Assembly (NCBI RefSeq): GCF_020697055.1
Contig: NZ_JAJFBP010000010.1
Coordinates: 62,001-126,000, forward strand
Direction of reading: 5' to 3'
DNA length: 64,000 bases
DNA from: Panacagrimonas sp.
GTDB taxonomy: Bacteria; Pseudomonadota; Gammaproteobacteria; Nevskiales; Nevskiaceae
The notes under the pieces are model-generated. The model did not search any database. It saw nothing but the letters and a program-made list of their open reading frames with translations, and was not told the origin of the DNA. Below, one piece after another: positions 8,109 to 16,207 of the stretch; within the stretch, counting starts at the first letter, position 1, and each line of letters starts with the position of its first letter. The translations under genes were made by a program, and so were the position numbers.

Positions 8109-9661
8109 TGCAGCGTCACCGGTTGCATCAGCCGCGGCGCCCCGTCGGCCGGCAGGTTCTTGAGCGGATCCTGGATCTCGATCTTCGTGCGCCTGATGTC
8201 GTCGAGCGTCCACATCTTGTCCCAGCGCAGCGAGGGCTGCGGCACCAGCGTCTTGCCGTCGGCGCGGATCAGATGGCATTCGCGTGCGTAGCGCTCGAGG
8301 TCGTAGCCGTCGTAGTGCTCGAACCAGGTATACGCCGAGGCGTAGCGATGCGGCTCGAGCGCGTACAGGTGTTCGCAGCCCTGGCTGCAGAACGCGTGCT
8401 TGCGTCCGTCAGCTTCGCGGATGCGCACCGTCGGCTGGTCGTAGCGCGGGAAGACGCACGGCATCTGGCAGACGCGGCAGATCGGCGGGATCTGCGGGAA
8501 CAGCGTCAGCGGCACCTGTCCGTCCTTGGGGTCGCCCATCTGCGCGTAGGCCTCCCAGAACTTGCCGTACAACGCATACCAGCCCGGGTACTTCTTCTCG
8601 AACCACTCGAAGTCGCGCGGCGTCAGCGGATCGATCCGCATGAAGTGCACCGGCCAGGTCGCGGCCAGCATCATCACGATGTTGTGATGGCCCCAGGGAA
8701 TCCGCGCCTTGGCCTCCTCCCAGCCGCGCGGCAGCTTCAGGCCGAACGGTTCGAGCCGCTGGATGTAGGAGCCCGCCCAGTCGTGGCCGATCCATTCATT
8801 CCAGGCCTCGAGGTAGGAGCCGCCGCGGTTCTCCTGGAAGTAGTCGTAGACCGAGCCGATGAACGAATCGAGGAACGAGTGCTGGCGCCAGAACGCGGCG
8901 TCGAAGTCGCGCTGCAGGCGCGGCAGGTTGTCGGGCACCGAGGCGATCGCCGCGAGCGTCGCGTAGCCGTTGGCCATGTGCCGCGCCTCGTCGGACTGCA
9001 CGCTCAGGAACGTGGTGGGCGTGGCCTCGTCGCCGTTGGCGGCGGCCACTTCGGTGAGCGTGACGAAGATCGGGTTGGTGTACGCGGTCTCGGCCACGAC
9101 CTGCAGGTTGATCGCGCCTTCGATCGGATCGCTGACGAAGAAGGCGTCGAGCGCAGGGCGCGCGGCGCGCGTGATCATGTTCTGGCCGCGCACGAGAAAG
9201 CCGCGATCGAAGCCCTCGGGATCACGCGCGTGCTTGGCCAGGTAACGCAGCAGGTGCGCTTCCTGGTTGGTGTGGCGCACCTCGTCCATCATCTGCGCGA
9301 GATATCCCTGGCGCAGTTCGGCGTTGTCGACCGCATCGACCAGCTGGCCGGTGCACTTCATCGCCGCGTACTCGGCGTACGTGGTGACCGGCACCGCCAT
9401 CTTCAGAACCTCGGTCCAGCGCTCCGAGGCCTTGGCCGGCATCTTGGCGCGGGCCATCACGTCGCTCATCGCGCCGTACTGGCGATCGTCCTTGTCACGT
9501 TCCATCTTCACGTAGTCGCGCACCAGGTGACGGAACGGATCGCTGGTCTTCTTGGGCACCTGGTAGTGCATCGGATACCGGCGCGTGGGCGGTTCGTAGT
9601 GGAACGTCCAATCGAAGTCCTTGACCCGGTCGTGCGCCTTGACGAAATCACCGCTGTCCAT
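8105..9661 (-). CDS. Methane/propane-monooxygenase-like hydroxylase alpha subunit (diiron)
   Basis: 518-residue catalytic subunit and first gene of the operon. The ligand pattern is E97, E127 and H130 (DEVRH), E191, E225 and H228 (DEARH), with the conserved Thr195 four residues after E191. These spacings match MmoX within one residue, and HMANGY after the last ligand is typical of MmoX. The C-terminal stretch DGKTLVPQPSLRWDKMWTLD is close to propane monooxygenase PrmA. Expected role is O2-dependent hydroxylation of an alkane, alkene or related hydrophobic substrate. I chose the ATG at 9661 because a GGAGG lies just upstream and upstream codons have no family resemblance. A CRVCQMP / FCSQGCEH cysteine cluster lies near residues 380-425. 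Confidence 0.92.
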   Translation of the reverse strand: MDSGDFVKAHDRVKDFDWTFHYEPPTRRYPMHYQVPKKTSDPFRHLVRDYVKMERDKDDRQYGAMSDVMARAKMPAKASERWTEVLKMAVPVTTYAEYAAMKCTGQLVDAVDNAELRQGYLAQMMDEVRHTNQEAHLLRYLAKHARDPEGFDRGFLVRGQNMITRAARPALDAFFVSDPIEGAINLQVVAETAYTNPIFVTLTEVAAANGDEATPTTFLSVQSDEARHMANGYATLAAIASVPDNLPRLQRDFDAAFWRQHSFLDSFIGSVYDYFQENRGGSYLEAWNEWIGHDWAGSYIQRLEPFGLKLPRGWEEAKARIPWGHHNIVMMLAATWPVHFMRIDPLTPRDFEWFEKKYPGWYALYGKFWEAYAQMGDPKDGQVPLTLFPQIPPICRVCQMPCVFPRYDQPTVRIREADGRKHAFCSQGCEHLYALEPHRYASAYTWFEHYDGYDLERYARECHLIRADGKTLVPQPSLRWDKMWTLDDIRRTKIEIQDPLKNLPADGAPRLMQPVTLQ

Positions 9662-9683
9662 GCCATGTCCTCCACGGACGGCC

Positions 9684-9710
9684 GATCCGCGACCGGCAAT
9701 GCGCCAGCCT
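9684..9710 (-). promoter_or_regulatory. Candidate sigma-54-type promoter of the monooxygenase operon
   Basis: Read on the minus strand, AGGCTGGCGCATTGCC places GG (9709/9708) and GC (9697/9696) exactly 12 bp apart, as in the -24/-12 signature, with GGC and TTGC intact. It would start transcription near 9684, about 23 bp before the alpha-subunit ATG. Bacterial soluble methane, butane and toluene monooxygenase operons are often sigma-54 dependent. The flanking bases are imperfect, and the adjacent regulator is AraC-type rather than an enhancer-binding protein. Confidence 0.35.
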
Positions 9711-9762
9711 AGTCCCGCGCCACGCGACCGCGGTTGGCGATGGCTGCCGGACGACTTGGCTA

Positions 9763-9779
9763 CCCCTGCCAGGCAGGGG
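9763..9779. promoter_or_regulatory. 17-bp perfect palindrome, probable operator
   Basis: CCCCTGCC-A-GGCAGGGG is a perfect inverted repeat in the divergent region between the monooxygenase operon and the AraC gene. A related pair of half sites (CCTGC at 9785-9789 and GCAGG at 9795-9799) follows immediately. The repeated CCTGC/GCAGG half site suggests a regulator binding region serving both directions. Confidence 0.45.
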
Positions 9780-9790
9780 CCTGTCCTGCA

Positions 9791-9818
9791 TTGCGCAGGG
9801 GTCCGATGGGCCCATAAT
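9791..9818 (+). promoter_or_regulatory. Candidate sigma-70 promoter of the AraC regulator gene
   Basis: TTGCGC (9791-9796) and CATAAT (9813-9818) are separated by 16 bp on the plus strand, about 100 bp before the AraC start. The -35 overlaps the second CCTGC/GCAGG half-site pair, which would allow autoregulation. Confidence 0.4.
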
Positions 9819-9915
9819 CGCGCTGCATGCACGAGGTGCACCCGACTCCGGACGGCCCGCCCCGGCGCTCTCGCCGGCCAGCCTTCCGACCGCGCAGGTG
9901 TACCGAGGAGGGTCC

Positions 9916-10929
9916 GTGGACACGACGATCAACGCTGGCGTCCTGAATGATCACTGGCGTGATCTGGACAGCTGGACCACGCGCAACGTCGATCCCGCGC
10001 GACAGTTCGACGTCTGGCGCGATTTCGTCGTCGACGCCCACCTGCATTGGGACATCCGCGCGATTCCCTGCGACCGCTTCCCCGCCTTCATCCGCCAGGG
10101 CCGCTTCGGCGGCTATCGCCTGGTCCACCTGACCGCCGCACGCGGCGGTGTGATCGGACGCCGCACCAGCCTGCAGATCCAGCAGGACCACGAGGCGCTC
10201 TACAACCTGATCTACGTCGCCGAGGGCTCGCAGACCCTCACGCTCGGAGGCGATCGCGAGATGCACCTGGGGCCGGGCACGTTCGGCCTGTGGGATTCGA
10301 CCGAGCCGATGAAATTCAACACCGGCGAAGGCCTGCGCCAGGTCACGTTCTCGGTGCCGCGTCGGCGACTGGACGAGGCCCTGCCCGGCTGCGAGGACCT
10401 GTGCGGCCATGTGATGGACGCGCACACGGGCATCGGCAAGCTGTTCATCGACTGCATGCTCGCACTCGAGTCGAGCTTCGGCGATCTGTCGGCGCCGCAG
10501 GCGAGCGAGGTTCTGGAGGCGACCACCGAACTGCTGGTGGCGACCTTGCGCGCCAAGCGCCAGCCGGCGCTCGCCTCACGCCGTCCCGGCGATCCGCTGC
10601 GACCGATCCTCGAAGCCATCGACCGTCAGCTGGACGACCCGGGCCTCACGCCACAGCGCGTCGCGCAGGCGCACGGCCTGTCGGAGCGGCAGCTGTACCG
10701 GCTGTTCGCCGAGGCGCAGACCAAGCCCGCGGCGTGGATCCGGCGGCGCCGGCTCGAGCGCTGCCGTCACGACCTGTTGTCGCCGTCGTCGCGTCATCGC
10801 GGCGTGCTCGACATCGCCGCGCGCTGGGGCTTCTTCGACGCCAGCGCGTTCTGCCGCGCGTTCCGGCAGGCCTACGGCGTGTCGCCCTCGCGCCTGCGCG
10901 CGCAGGCCGGTCACCGCGCAGAAACCTAG
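9916..10929 (+). CDS. AraC-family transcriptional regulator of the monooxygenase operon
   Basis: 337-residue AraC/XylS-type regulator. The N-terminal cupin-like sensing region (AraC_binding_2 type) includes IYVAEGSQTLTLGGDREMHL; the two C-terminal helix-turn-helix motifs are around residues 237-330, with LTPQRVAQAHGLSERQLYRL and the final RWGFFDASAFCRAFRQAYGV signature. I prefer the GTG at 9916 because AGGAGG lies 4 bp upstream; a GTG at 9898 is the alternative. It is transcribed divergently from the dual monooxygenase operon across a palindromic intergenic region, so it most likely senses an inducer and controls that operon. Its stop overlaps the end of a convergent LuxR remnant. Confidence 0.85.
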   Translation: MDTTINAGVLNDHWRDLDSWTTRNVDPARQFDVWRDFVVDAHLHWDIRAIPCDRFPAFIRQGRFGGYRLVHLTAARGGVIGRRTSLQIQQDHEALYNLIYVAEGSQTLTLGGDREMHLGPGTFGLWDSTEPMKFNTGEGLRQVTFSVPRRRLDEALPGCEDLCGHVMDAHTGIGKLFIDCMLALESSFGDLSAPQASEVLEATTELLVATLRAKRQPALASRRPGDPLRPILEAIDRQLDDPGLTPQRVAQAHGLSERQLYRLFAEAQTKPAAWIRRRRLERCRHDLLSPSSRHRGVLDIAARWGFFDASAFCRAFRQAYGVSPSRLRAQAGHRAET

Positions 10930-11092
10930 AGCGCGGCGCCCGGGTTCACGGTCACCTGCACGCGCGAGCGCACGCCGAGCTTGGTGAAGACGTTCTTGAG
11001 GTGAAACTTGATCGTGTGCTCGCTCAGGTCGAGCACGCTCGCGATCTGCCGGTTCGAAAGGCCGCGGGCCAGTTCGGTGACCACGCTTCATG
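10926..11092 (-). pseudogene. LuxR-type HTH remnant (C-terminal fragment)
   Basis: The minus strand encodes about 53 residues of a LuxR/NarL-type DNA-binding domain: VVTELARGLSNRQIASVLDL, then SEHTIKFHLKNVFTKLGV, ending NPGAAL and TAG. The N-terminal part of the regulator is missing. Upstream the frame breaks straight into Baeyer-Villiger monooxygenase coding remains. The stop overlaps the stop of the AraC gene on the other strand. This is a truncation product, not a functional gene. Confidence 0.75.
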
Positions 11093-11094
11093 CC

Positions 11095-11785
11095 TTCGGG
11101 CACGACTTCGACGATCGGATTGTTCGCGACCTCCACGTTGGGTCGGTGATACGCCTCGAGAGAGCCCGACTCGAGCGGCACGCGGTGCGTGCCGAAGCCG
11201 TAGGTCGTCGGAATCAGCTTGCGGCACAGCTCCGGGTCCTTCAGGCGCTCGCGCATCTTCTGGCGCACGACCTCCGAGAGCTCCTCGTTGACGGCCCTCG
11301 TTGGTGAACATGTCCGGGAACGAGGCCAGCCACAGCACCAGCGTGCCTTCGTTCCAGAACTCCTCGAGCTTTTCCTTCTTCATCTCCGGCGTCAGGTCCG
11401 CGAAGTTGCCGTACTTGAAGTTGAAGTCGAAGCCCGAGAACGTGTTGGGCAGGCGCTCCTCGAGATTCGGGAACAGCGCCTTGTAGGCGTCGCGATCGGT
11501 GTCGCTGAACTTCGGGTTCTGCATCGGGACGATGTACTGCGGCGTGGCAGGAACACCGTGAGATGCCCGACCTCGGGCGCGATGGTGTGGATCACCTGGA
11601 TGCCGGTGGCACCCGTGCCGACGATGCCGACGCGCTTGCCCTTGAAGTCCACCGGCGTCTTGGGCCAGCGGCCGGTGTGGTGGATCTGGCCCTTGAACGT
11701 CTTCTATCCAGGGAACGCATCCTCCAGCGGCGCCGACAGCATGCCGCAGCAGGTGACGAAGTAGCGCATCGCATCGGGCCCGGAC
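11095..11785 (-). pseudogene. Decayed Baeyer-Villiger (flavin) monooxygenase gene
   Basis: The minus strand holds the middle and part of the C-terminal half of a BVMO in broken frames. RYFVTCCGMLSAPLEDAFPG near 11775-11705 ends at an in-frame TAG. It resumes with TFKGQIHHTGRWP, which fits the BVMO fingerprint F-x-G-x3-H-x3-W-P, and the second Rossmann motif VGIVGTGATGIQ. A frameshift near 11545 leads into TPQYIVPMQNPKF; a second near 11297 leads into VRQKMRERLKDPELCRKL and YGFGTHRVPLESGSLEAYHR. The N-terminal FAD domain is absent, and the 3' end is fused out of frame to the LuxR remnant. At least four independent lesions mark it as a pseudogene. An intact BVMO gene lies at 14599-16065. Confidence 0.85.
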
Positions 11786-11876
11786 AAAAGTGTCCGAAAA
11801 ATCGGACGGCTCGTCGTGACAAGGCCGGTACGCCGGAGCCGCGAATAGGATCGCGGCCCCGGCCATCGCGGCCTGG

Positions 11877-14327
11877 TCAGGCGCTGACGTAGCGGGACAG
11901 GTCGACGCCTTCGCCGATGATCAGGTCCTCGCGCGCCGCGAACTTCGGCTTCACGAACCAGACCAGCAGCGGCAGCACGATCAACGACAGCACCATGTTG
12001 ATCAGCATGATCGCGACCAGCAGCATGCCCATGTCCGCCATGAACTTGAGATCGGACAGGAAGTACCACGGCAGGATGCCGACCAGCATGATCGTGGCAG
12101 TGAACATGATCGCCTTGCCGGTCGTCGTCAGCGCCGCGGTGATCGCCGCCGCCCAGTCGTGCTCGTGCGCGCTGAATTCCTCGCAGATGCGCGACAACAG
12201 GTAGATGCCGTAGTCGATACCGACACCGACGCCCATCACCGCGACGATGGTGGCGTTGATGTCCAGGCCGATGCCGAGCTGGTTCATCGCGGCGATCTGC
12301 AGGAAGTTCGACAGGTTCACCGGCACCAGCAGCAGCAACGCGGCGACGAACGACCGATACGCGTACGCCGAGATGATCGCGATGGCGACGTTGACCAGCC
12401 CCAGGATGAACCAGTGGAAGCGATGGACCACGTTGTTCATCGCCTGCTGCAGCGCGATGAAGCCGGTTCCCAGGCGCACGCGGAAATGCTCGTGCTCTGT
12501 GCCGACGATGTCGACGGCGCGCTTTGCGCTGGCCAGCGCCGCATCGACGGTCTCCTGCTTGTTGTCCGCGTACCACATCGAAACCGTGGTGTGCTGGAAG
12601 ACGAAGTCGGCAACGTGGCCGAAGTTCACCGGGTTGGAACCGAAAGTGACCGCGTCGGCGGCGCCGTTGACCGCCACGGCATTCATGTCCAGCGGCAGCC
12701 ACTTGGGATTGCCGCCCGCGATCAGGCGGTTGCCTTCCATCATGTAGTCGGTGAACGACAGCGTGGCGCGCGGCGGCAGCACCGGATCCGCCTCCACGAT
12801 CTCCTGGATCCGCTTGCGGATCGCGGTGGCCTCGGGCGTGCGGCCGGCGCGCAGGTCGATGTTGTTCGGATCCTTGGCCTCGAGCACGATCTCCAGCGTG
12901 TTCATGCCGGGGAAGTTCGCGTTGATGGCGCGCACCGCGGTGTTGAACTCCGAGTCGTACCAGAGCAGGTTGCTGCCCTCGACCGGGTTGCCGATCTTGA
13001 TCTGGAACGAGTCGTAGATCGCCCACGCGCCGATGATGACCGTGACCACCGCGGTCGTCTTCGCGGTCTTGCCGTAGGTCAGGCGCGCGATGCGGTGCAG
13101 CAGCCGCTTCTGGATCAGGTGGATGCCCGATTCCTTATCGGCGCCGCCGGCGATCTCGTCGACGTTCTTGGGCACCGGCAGGTAGGACAGCAGGATCGAG
13201 ATCAGGAACACGCCGGTGGGGATGATCCACAGCGCCCAGGCACCGCAGAACAGCGCGTGGTTGTACATGGTCTCGATCGGCGCCACCGCGATGAACACGA
13301 TGCCGAACACGTCGGTCAGGATGCCGAGGATCGACGGCGCCATCATCACGCCCATCGTCACCTCGGCGGCTTTTCGCTTGTCGCCCAGGTGGCTGAGGAT
13401 TTCGTAGTAGCGCTCGGTGTACTGGATGCAGTGAGAGAACGTTCGCGCCACCAGCAGCAGCGGCACGATCATCAGCAACGGCTCGATCGGCCGGCCCAAC
13501 CATCCGATGAAGCCGAAGCCCCAGAGCGCCGCCACCAGCGCGCACACGATCGGCGTCACCACGCCGGCGATGTTGCGCATGTACAGGATCAGCGCCAGCG
13601 TCAGCAGGCCCAGCGTCACGGCGAAGATCTTGTAGGTCTGCTTCTGCAGCTTGTAGACCCAGCCCGTCAGCACCGGCTGCCCGGCGATGAAGACGTCGTG
13701 GTGCTCGTCCTGTGCCGCCTTGACCAGGTTGTTGGCGTATTCGAACGCCTCGCCATACTCGATCGAGTCCAGGAACGTGGCGTTGATCAGCGTCGCGGTC
13801 TCGTCGCGCGAGACATAGAAGGTGCGCGCGTTGGGCGACAGCGTGATGCGCCGGCGGAAATCCTGCACTTCCTCGTCCGTCTGCGGCGCGTGTCCGCCCA
13901 TCAGCGGTCGCATGTCGATGCCGAAGGGCGTGGCCTCGGCGTAGCGCAGCTTCTCGGTGGACAGCGAGATGATCTGGTCGTGGTCGATGTTGGGCGCAAG
14001 GTCGATGTCGCGCGTCATCTTCCAGACCTTGTCCAGCGTGTCGCCGTGATAGATGTCGCCGTCCTTGCGCTTGATCATGATCGACATGGTCAGCGGATTG
14101 CCGAAGTTCGGATGGTCGTAATAGACCTGCACGAACGGGTCATCCTTGGGCAGCAGATCCTTGAAGATCGTGCGGATCTCGATGCCGGGAAAGCCGGCCA
14201 CGAAGCCGAGCGTGACCACGATGAAGCCCATCAGGACCCCGAAGCGGTGCTTCATGATCCAGGCGGCGAGGCGGAACCGAAGCGGGTCGGGCGGGAGGGG
14301 CGAAACGGACTGCACGCGGTCGGTCAT
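11877..14327 (-). CDS. MMPL/RND-family transporter
   Basis: 816-residue inner-membrane protein of the RND superfamily (MMPL / hydrophobe exporter group). A first membrane helix at about residues 29-49 is followed by a large extracytoplasmic loop, a block of five or six helices (about 225-400), a second periplasmic loop, and a second block of helices (about 635-790). GVGVGIDYGIYLLSRICEEF is in the proton-relay region. Such proteins occur beside DUF1329 genes and flavin monooxygenases in clusters handling steroids, terpenes and other hydrophobic compounds, where they are thought to move substrate or lipid. The ATG at 14327 is the only sensible start. The direction of transport is unknown. Confidence 0.85.
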   Translation of the reverse strand: MTDRVQSVSPLPPDPLRFRLAAWIMKHRFGVLMGFIVVTLGFVAGFPGIEIRTIFKDLLPKDDPFVQVYYDHPNFGNPLTMSIMIKRKDGDIYHGDTLDKVWKMTRDIDLAPNIDHDQIISLSTEKLRYAEATPFGIDMRPLMGGHAPQTDEEVQDFRRRITLSPNARTFYVSRDETATLINATFLDSIEYGEAFEYANNLVKAAQDEHHDVFIAGQPVLTGWVYKLQKQTYKIFAVTLGLLTLALILYMRNIAGVVTPIVCALVAALWGFGFIGWLGRPIEPLLMIVPLLLVARTFSHCIQYTERYYEILSHLGDKRKAAEVTMGVMMAPSILGILTDVFGIVFIAVAPIETMYNHALFCGAWALWIIPTGVFLISILLSYLPVPKNVDEIAGGADKESGIHLIQKRLLHRIARLTYGKTAKTTAVVTVIIGAWAIYDSFQIKIGNPVEGSNLLWYDSEFNTAVRAINANFPGMNTLEIVLEAKDPNNIDLRAGRTPEATAIRKRIQEIVEADPVLPPRATLSFTDYMMEGNRLIAGGNPKWLPLDMNAVAVNGAADAVTFGSNPVNFGHVADFVFQHTTVSMWYADNKQETVDAALASAKRAVDIVGTEHEHFRVRLGTGFIALQQAMNNVVHRFHWFILGLVNVAIAIISAYAYRSFVAALLLLVPVNLSNFLQIAAMNQLGIGLDINATIVAVMGVGVGIDYGIYLLSRICEEFSAHEHDWAAAITAALTTTGKAIMFTATIMLVGILPWYFLSDLKFMADMGMLLVAIMLINMVLSLIVLPLLVWFVKPKFAAREDLIIGEGVDLSRYVSA

Positions 14328-14457
14328 GAACTTGGGGAACAGGAGGCAATGCGGAAAGGAACGTCGGCGAGGCGCACGCAGTCGCGTGGCCGCCAGAGGA
14401 ACAAGCGCGGGGAATCAGAGTAAATGCCGGAGAGCCGGGATCCTCCCTGGAGTGTGC

Positions 14458-14471
14458 ACCAACCGCTTGGT
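14458..14471. promoter_or_regulatory. Candidate TetR-type operator upstream of the MMPL gene
   Basis: ACCAACCGCTTGGT pairs ACCAA with TTGGT across 4 bp, about 130 bp before the MMPL start in a 271-bp gap that otherwise shows no gene. The ACCAA/TTGGT half sites resemble TetR-family operators. No TetR gene is in this window. Confidence 0.3.
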
Positions 14472-14598
14472 TCTAGATGCCATGGACTCGCAAAACCTCT
14501 GCCGTGCGGGCGCACCCGCTAGCGTTCGTCTGCGGATTCCGCGGAACGGGTGAATGAATCGACGCCCGCTGAGGCCGGCGTCACGTTTGGTCGATGCA

Positions 14599-16065
14599 TT
14601 ACGCCGTGGCGGTGACGTCGAACTCCGCGATGTCCGGATCCTTCATCTCGCGGCGGTAGTCGTTGGGCGTGAACGGATACATCCGCGGCAGTCCGTTCTT
14701 GTCCAGATACCAGCTCGAGCAGCCCGTCACCCACTGCGTCTTGGCGAAGCCGTCGCGCAGGTGCGCGTTGTAGCGCGTCTGCGCCTCCGGCTTCGGATTG
14801 AGGGTTTTCACCTCGCCGCTCTTGATCCGGTCGATGAAGGACATGATGTATTTCATCTGGATCTCGGAGATGCCCGTCAGCGAGAAATTGCCGATCGGGC
14901 TGTGCGGCCCGATCAGCATGAAGAAGTTCGGGAAGCCCGCAACCGCCACCGAACGCAGCGCCTGCGCACCCTGGGCCCAGACCTCGCCCAGGCTTTGGCC
15001 CTGCTCGTTCCTGATGACCAGGTTGCGCGTGTAGTCGAGCGCGTGGAATCCGGTCGCCGTAACGATGACGTCGAGCTCGTGCAGCTGTCCGTCCTTGGTG
15101 CGGATGCCCTGCGGCTCGATGCGCTGGATGCCTTCCGTGACCAGCGAGACGTTGGGCTTCTGGATCGCGTCGTAGAACGTGTCGGAAAAGATCAGTCGGC
15201 GGCAGCCCAGCTCGAACCTGGGCGTGAGCTTTTCGCGCAGCACCGGATCCTTGACCTTGGCCAGGTGACGCAGGCACAGCTTGAGCAGGATGTTCTTCAT
15301 CCGCTGATTGCCGATCACCGCCTGGCAGAACGTGCTCTCCAGGATCCAGTTCTGGATGCGGCCGGCGGCCCAGGAGATTTTCGGCACCGCGCGATGCAGC
15401 TGGCGCAGCCATTCGGGGCGCCGGGTGTCGAAGTTCGGGCACACCCACTGCGCGGTGCGCTGGTACATCTCGAGCCTGGCGGTGCGATCGGCCAGCGCGC
15501 AGATGATCTGCGTCGCCGTCGAACCGGTGCCGATCACGCCGACGCGCTTGCCGTCCATCGAGACCGAGTGATCCCAGCTCGCGCTGTGGAAGCGCGGGCC
15601 GGCGAAGGACTGCAGCCCCTCGATGTCCGGCTCCATCGGATGCACGAGCACGCCCAGGCAGTTGATGACGATCTGCGCCTGGCGCTTCACGCCGTCGGCG
15701 CTCAGCACCGTCCACAGTTCGCCTTCCCGCGTCACCGACGTGACCCGCGTGCCGAAGCGCACGTGCGGGGTCACGCCGTACTTGTCCGAGCAGTGCTTGA
15801 AGTAGGCGTAGATCTCCGGGCCTTCGGCGTAGGTCGACTTCCAGCGCCAGTTGGGCTCGAAGGTGTAGTCGTAGCTGTGCGCCGGAACATCGCAGGACAG
15901 GCCCGGATACGTGTTGTCGCGCCACGTGCCGCCGACGCTGTCACCCATCTCCAGGATCTCGAAGGTCGAGATGCCCGCTTCCTTGAGCTTGATGCCGGCC
16001 AGGATGCCGGACATGCCCGCGCCGAGAACGAGCACGGTCGGCGTATGGGACTTGGCTTGCGTCAC
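14599..16065 (-). CDS. Baeyer-Villiger-type flavin monooxygenase
   Basis: 488-residue FAD/NADPH monooxygenase. GAGMSG (15-20) binds FAD, and a second Rossmann motif GTGSTA (179-184) binds NADPH. Between them is the BVMO fingerprint F154-x-G-x3-H160-x3-W164-D165 (FAGPRFHSASWD). It should convert a ketone to an ester or lactone, or oxygenate a related carbonyl, in the cytoplasm. The start codon is GTG at 16065 behind a clear GAGGAG site. It is divergent from an AraC regulator across a region with two direct repeats, so it is probably substrate-induced. Length is at the short end for type I BVMOs (about 490-550 aa). Confidence 0.9.
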   Translation of the reverse strand: MTQAKSHTPTVLVLGAGMSGILAGIKLKEAGISTFEILEMGDSVGGTWRDNTYPGLSCDVPAHSYDYTFEPNWRWKSTYAEGPEIYAYFKHCSDKYGVTPHVRFGTRVTSVTREGELWTVLSADGVKRQAQIVINCLGVLVHPMEPDIEGLQSFAGPRFHSASWDHSVSMDGKRVGVIGTGSTATQIICALADRTARLEMYQRTAQWVCPNFDTRRPEWLRQLHRAVPKISWAAGRIQNWILESTFCQAVIGNQRMKNILLKLCLRHLAKVKDPVLREKLTPRFELGCRRLIFSDTFYDAIQKPNVSLVTEGIQRIEPQGIRTKDGQLHELDVIVTATGFHALDYTRNLVIRNEQGQSLGEVWAQGAQALRSVAVAGFPNFFMLIGPHSPIGNFSLTGISEIQMKYIMSFIDRIKSGEVKTLNPKPEAQTRYNAHLRDGFAKTQWVTGCSSWYLDKNGLPRMYPFTPNDYRREMKDPDIAEFDVTATA

Positions 16066-16145
16066 GGTTTTCTCCTCGAATCTGTCGATGCACCGGACTG
16101 GCGCCGGTTAAGGGCGGGATCGTGCCTCGAAAGCGGCCGCCGGAC

Positions 16146-16185
16146 TTGACACCAGATGCAAGCCTTTTGACATTAGATGCAAGCC
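16146..16185. promoter_or_regulatory. Two 19-bp direct repeats, probable AraC-regulator binding sites
   Basis: TTGACACCAGATGCAAGCC (16146-16164) and TTGACATTAGATGCAAGCC (16167-16185) differ at two bases and are spaced 21 bp start to start, two helical turns. They lie between the divergent BVMO gene and the AraC-like gene. This is the typical layout for a dimeric AraC-family activator acting on the BVMO promoter and possibly on its own gene. Confidence 0.65.
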
Positions 16186-16207
16186 CCGGTTCCAGGTCTT
16201 CCACCCC

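Noticed and set aside
10926-11092. LuxR HTH fragment as a functional small regulator
   Set aside because: It lacks an N-terminal domain, a start and a ribosome site, and is joined out of frame to BVMO remains.
14324-14515. 63-codon frame upstream of the MMPL gene
   Set aside because: No motif, no good ribosome site; it overlaps the probable promoter and operator region.
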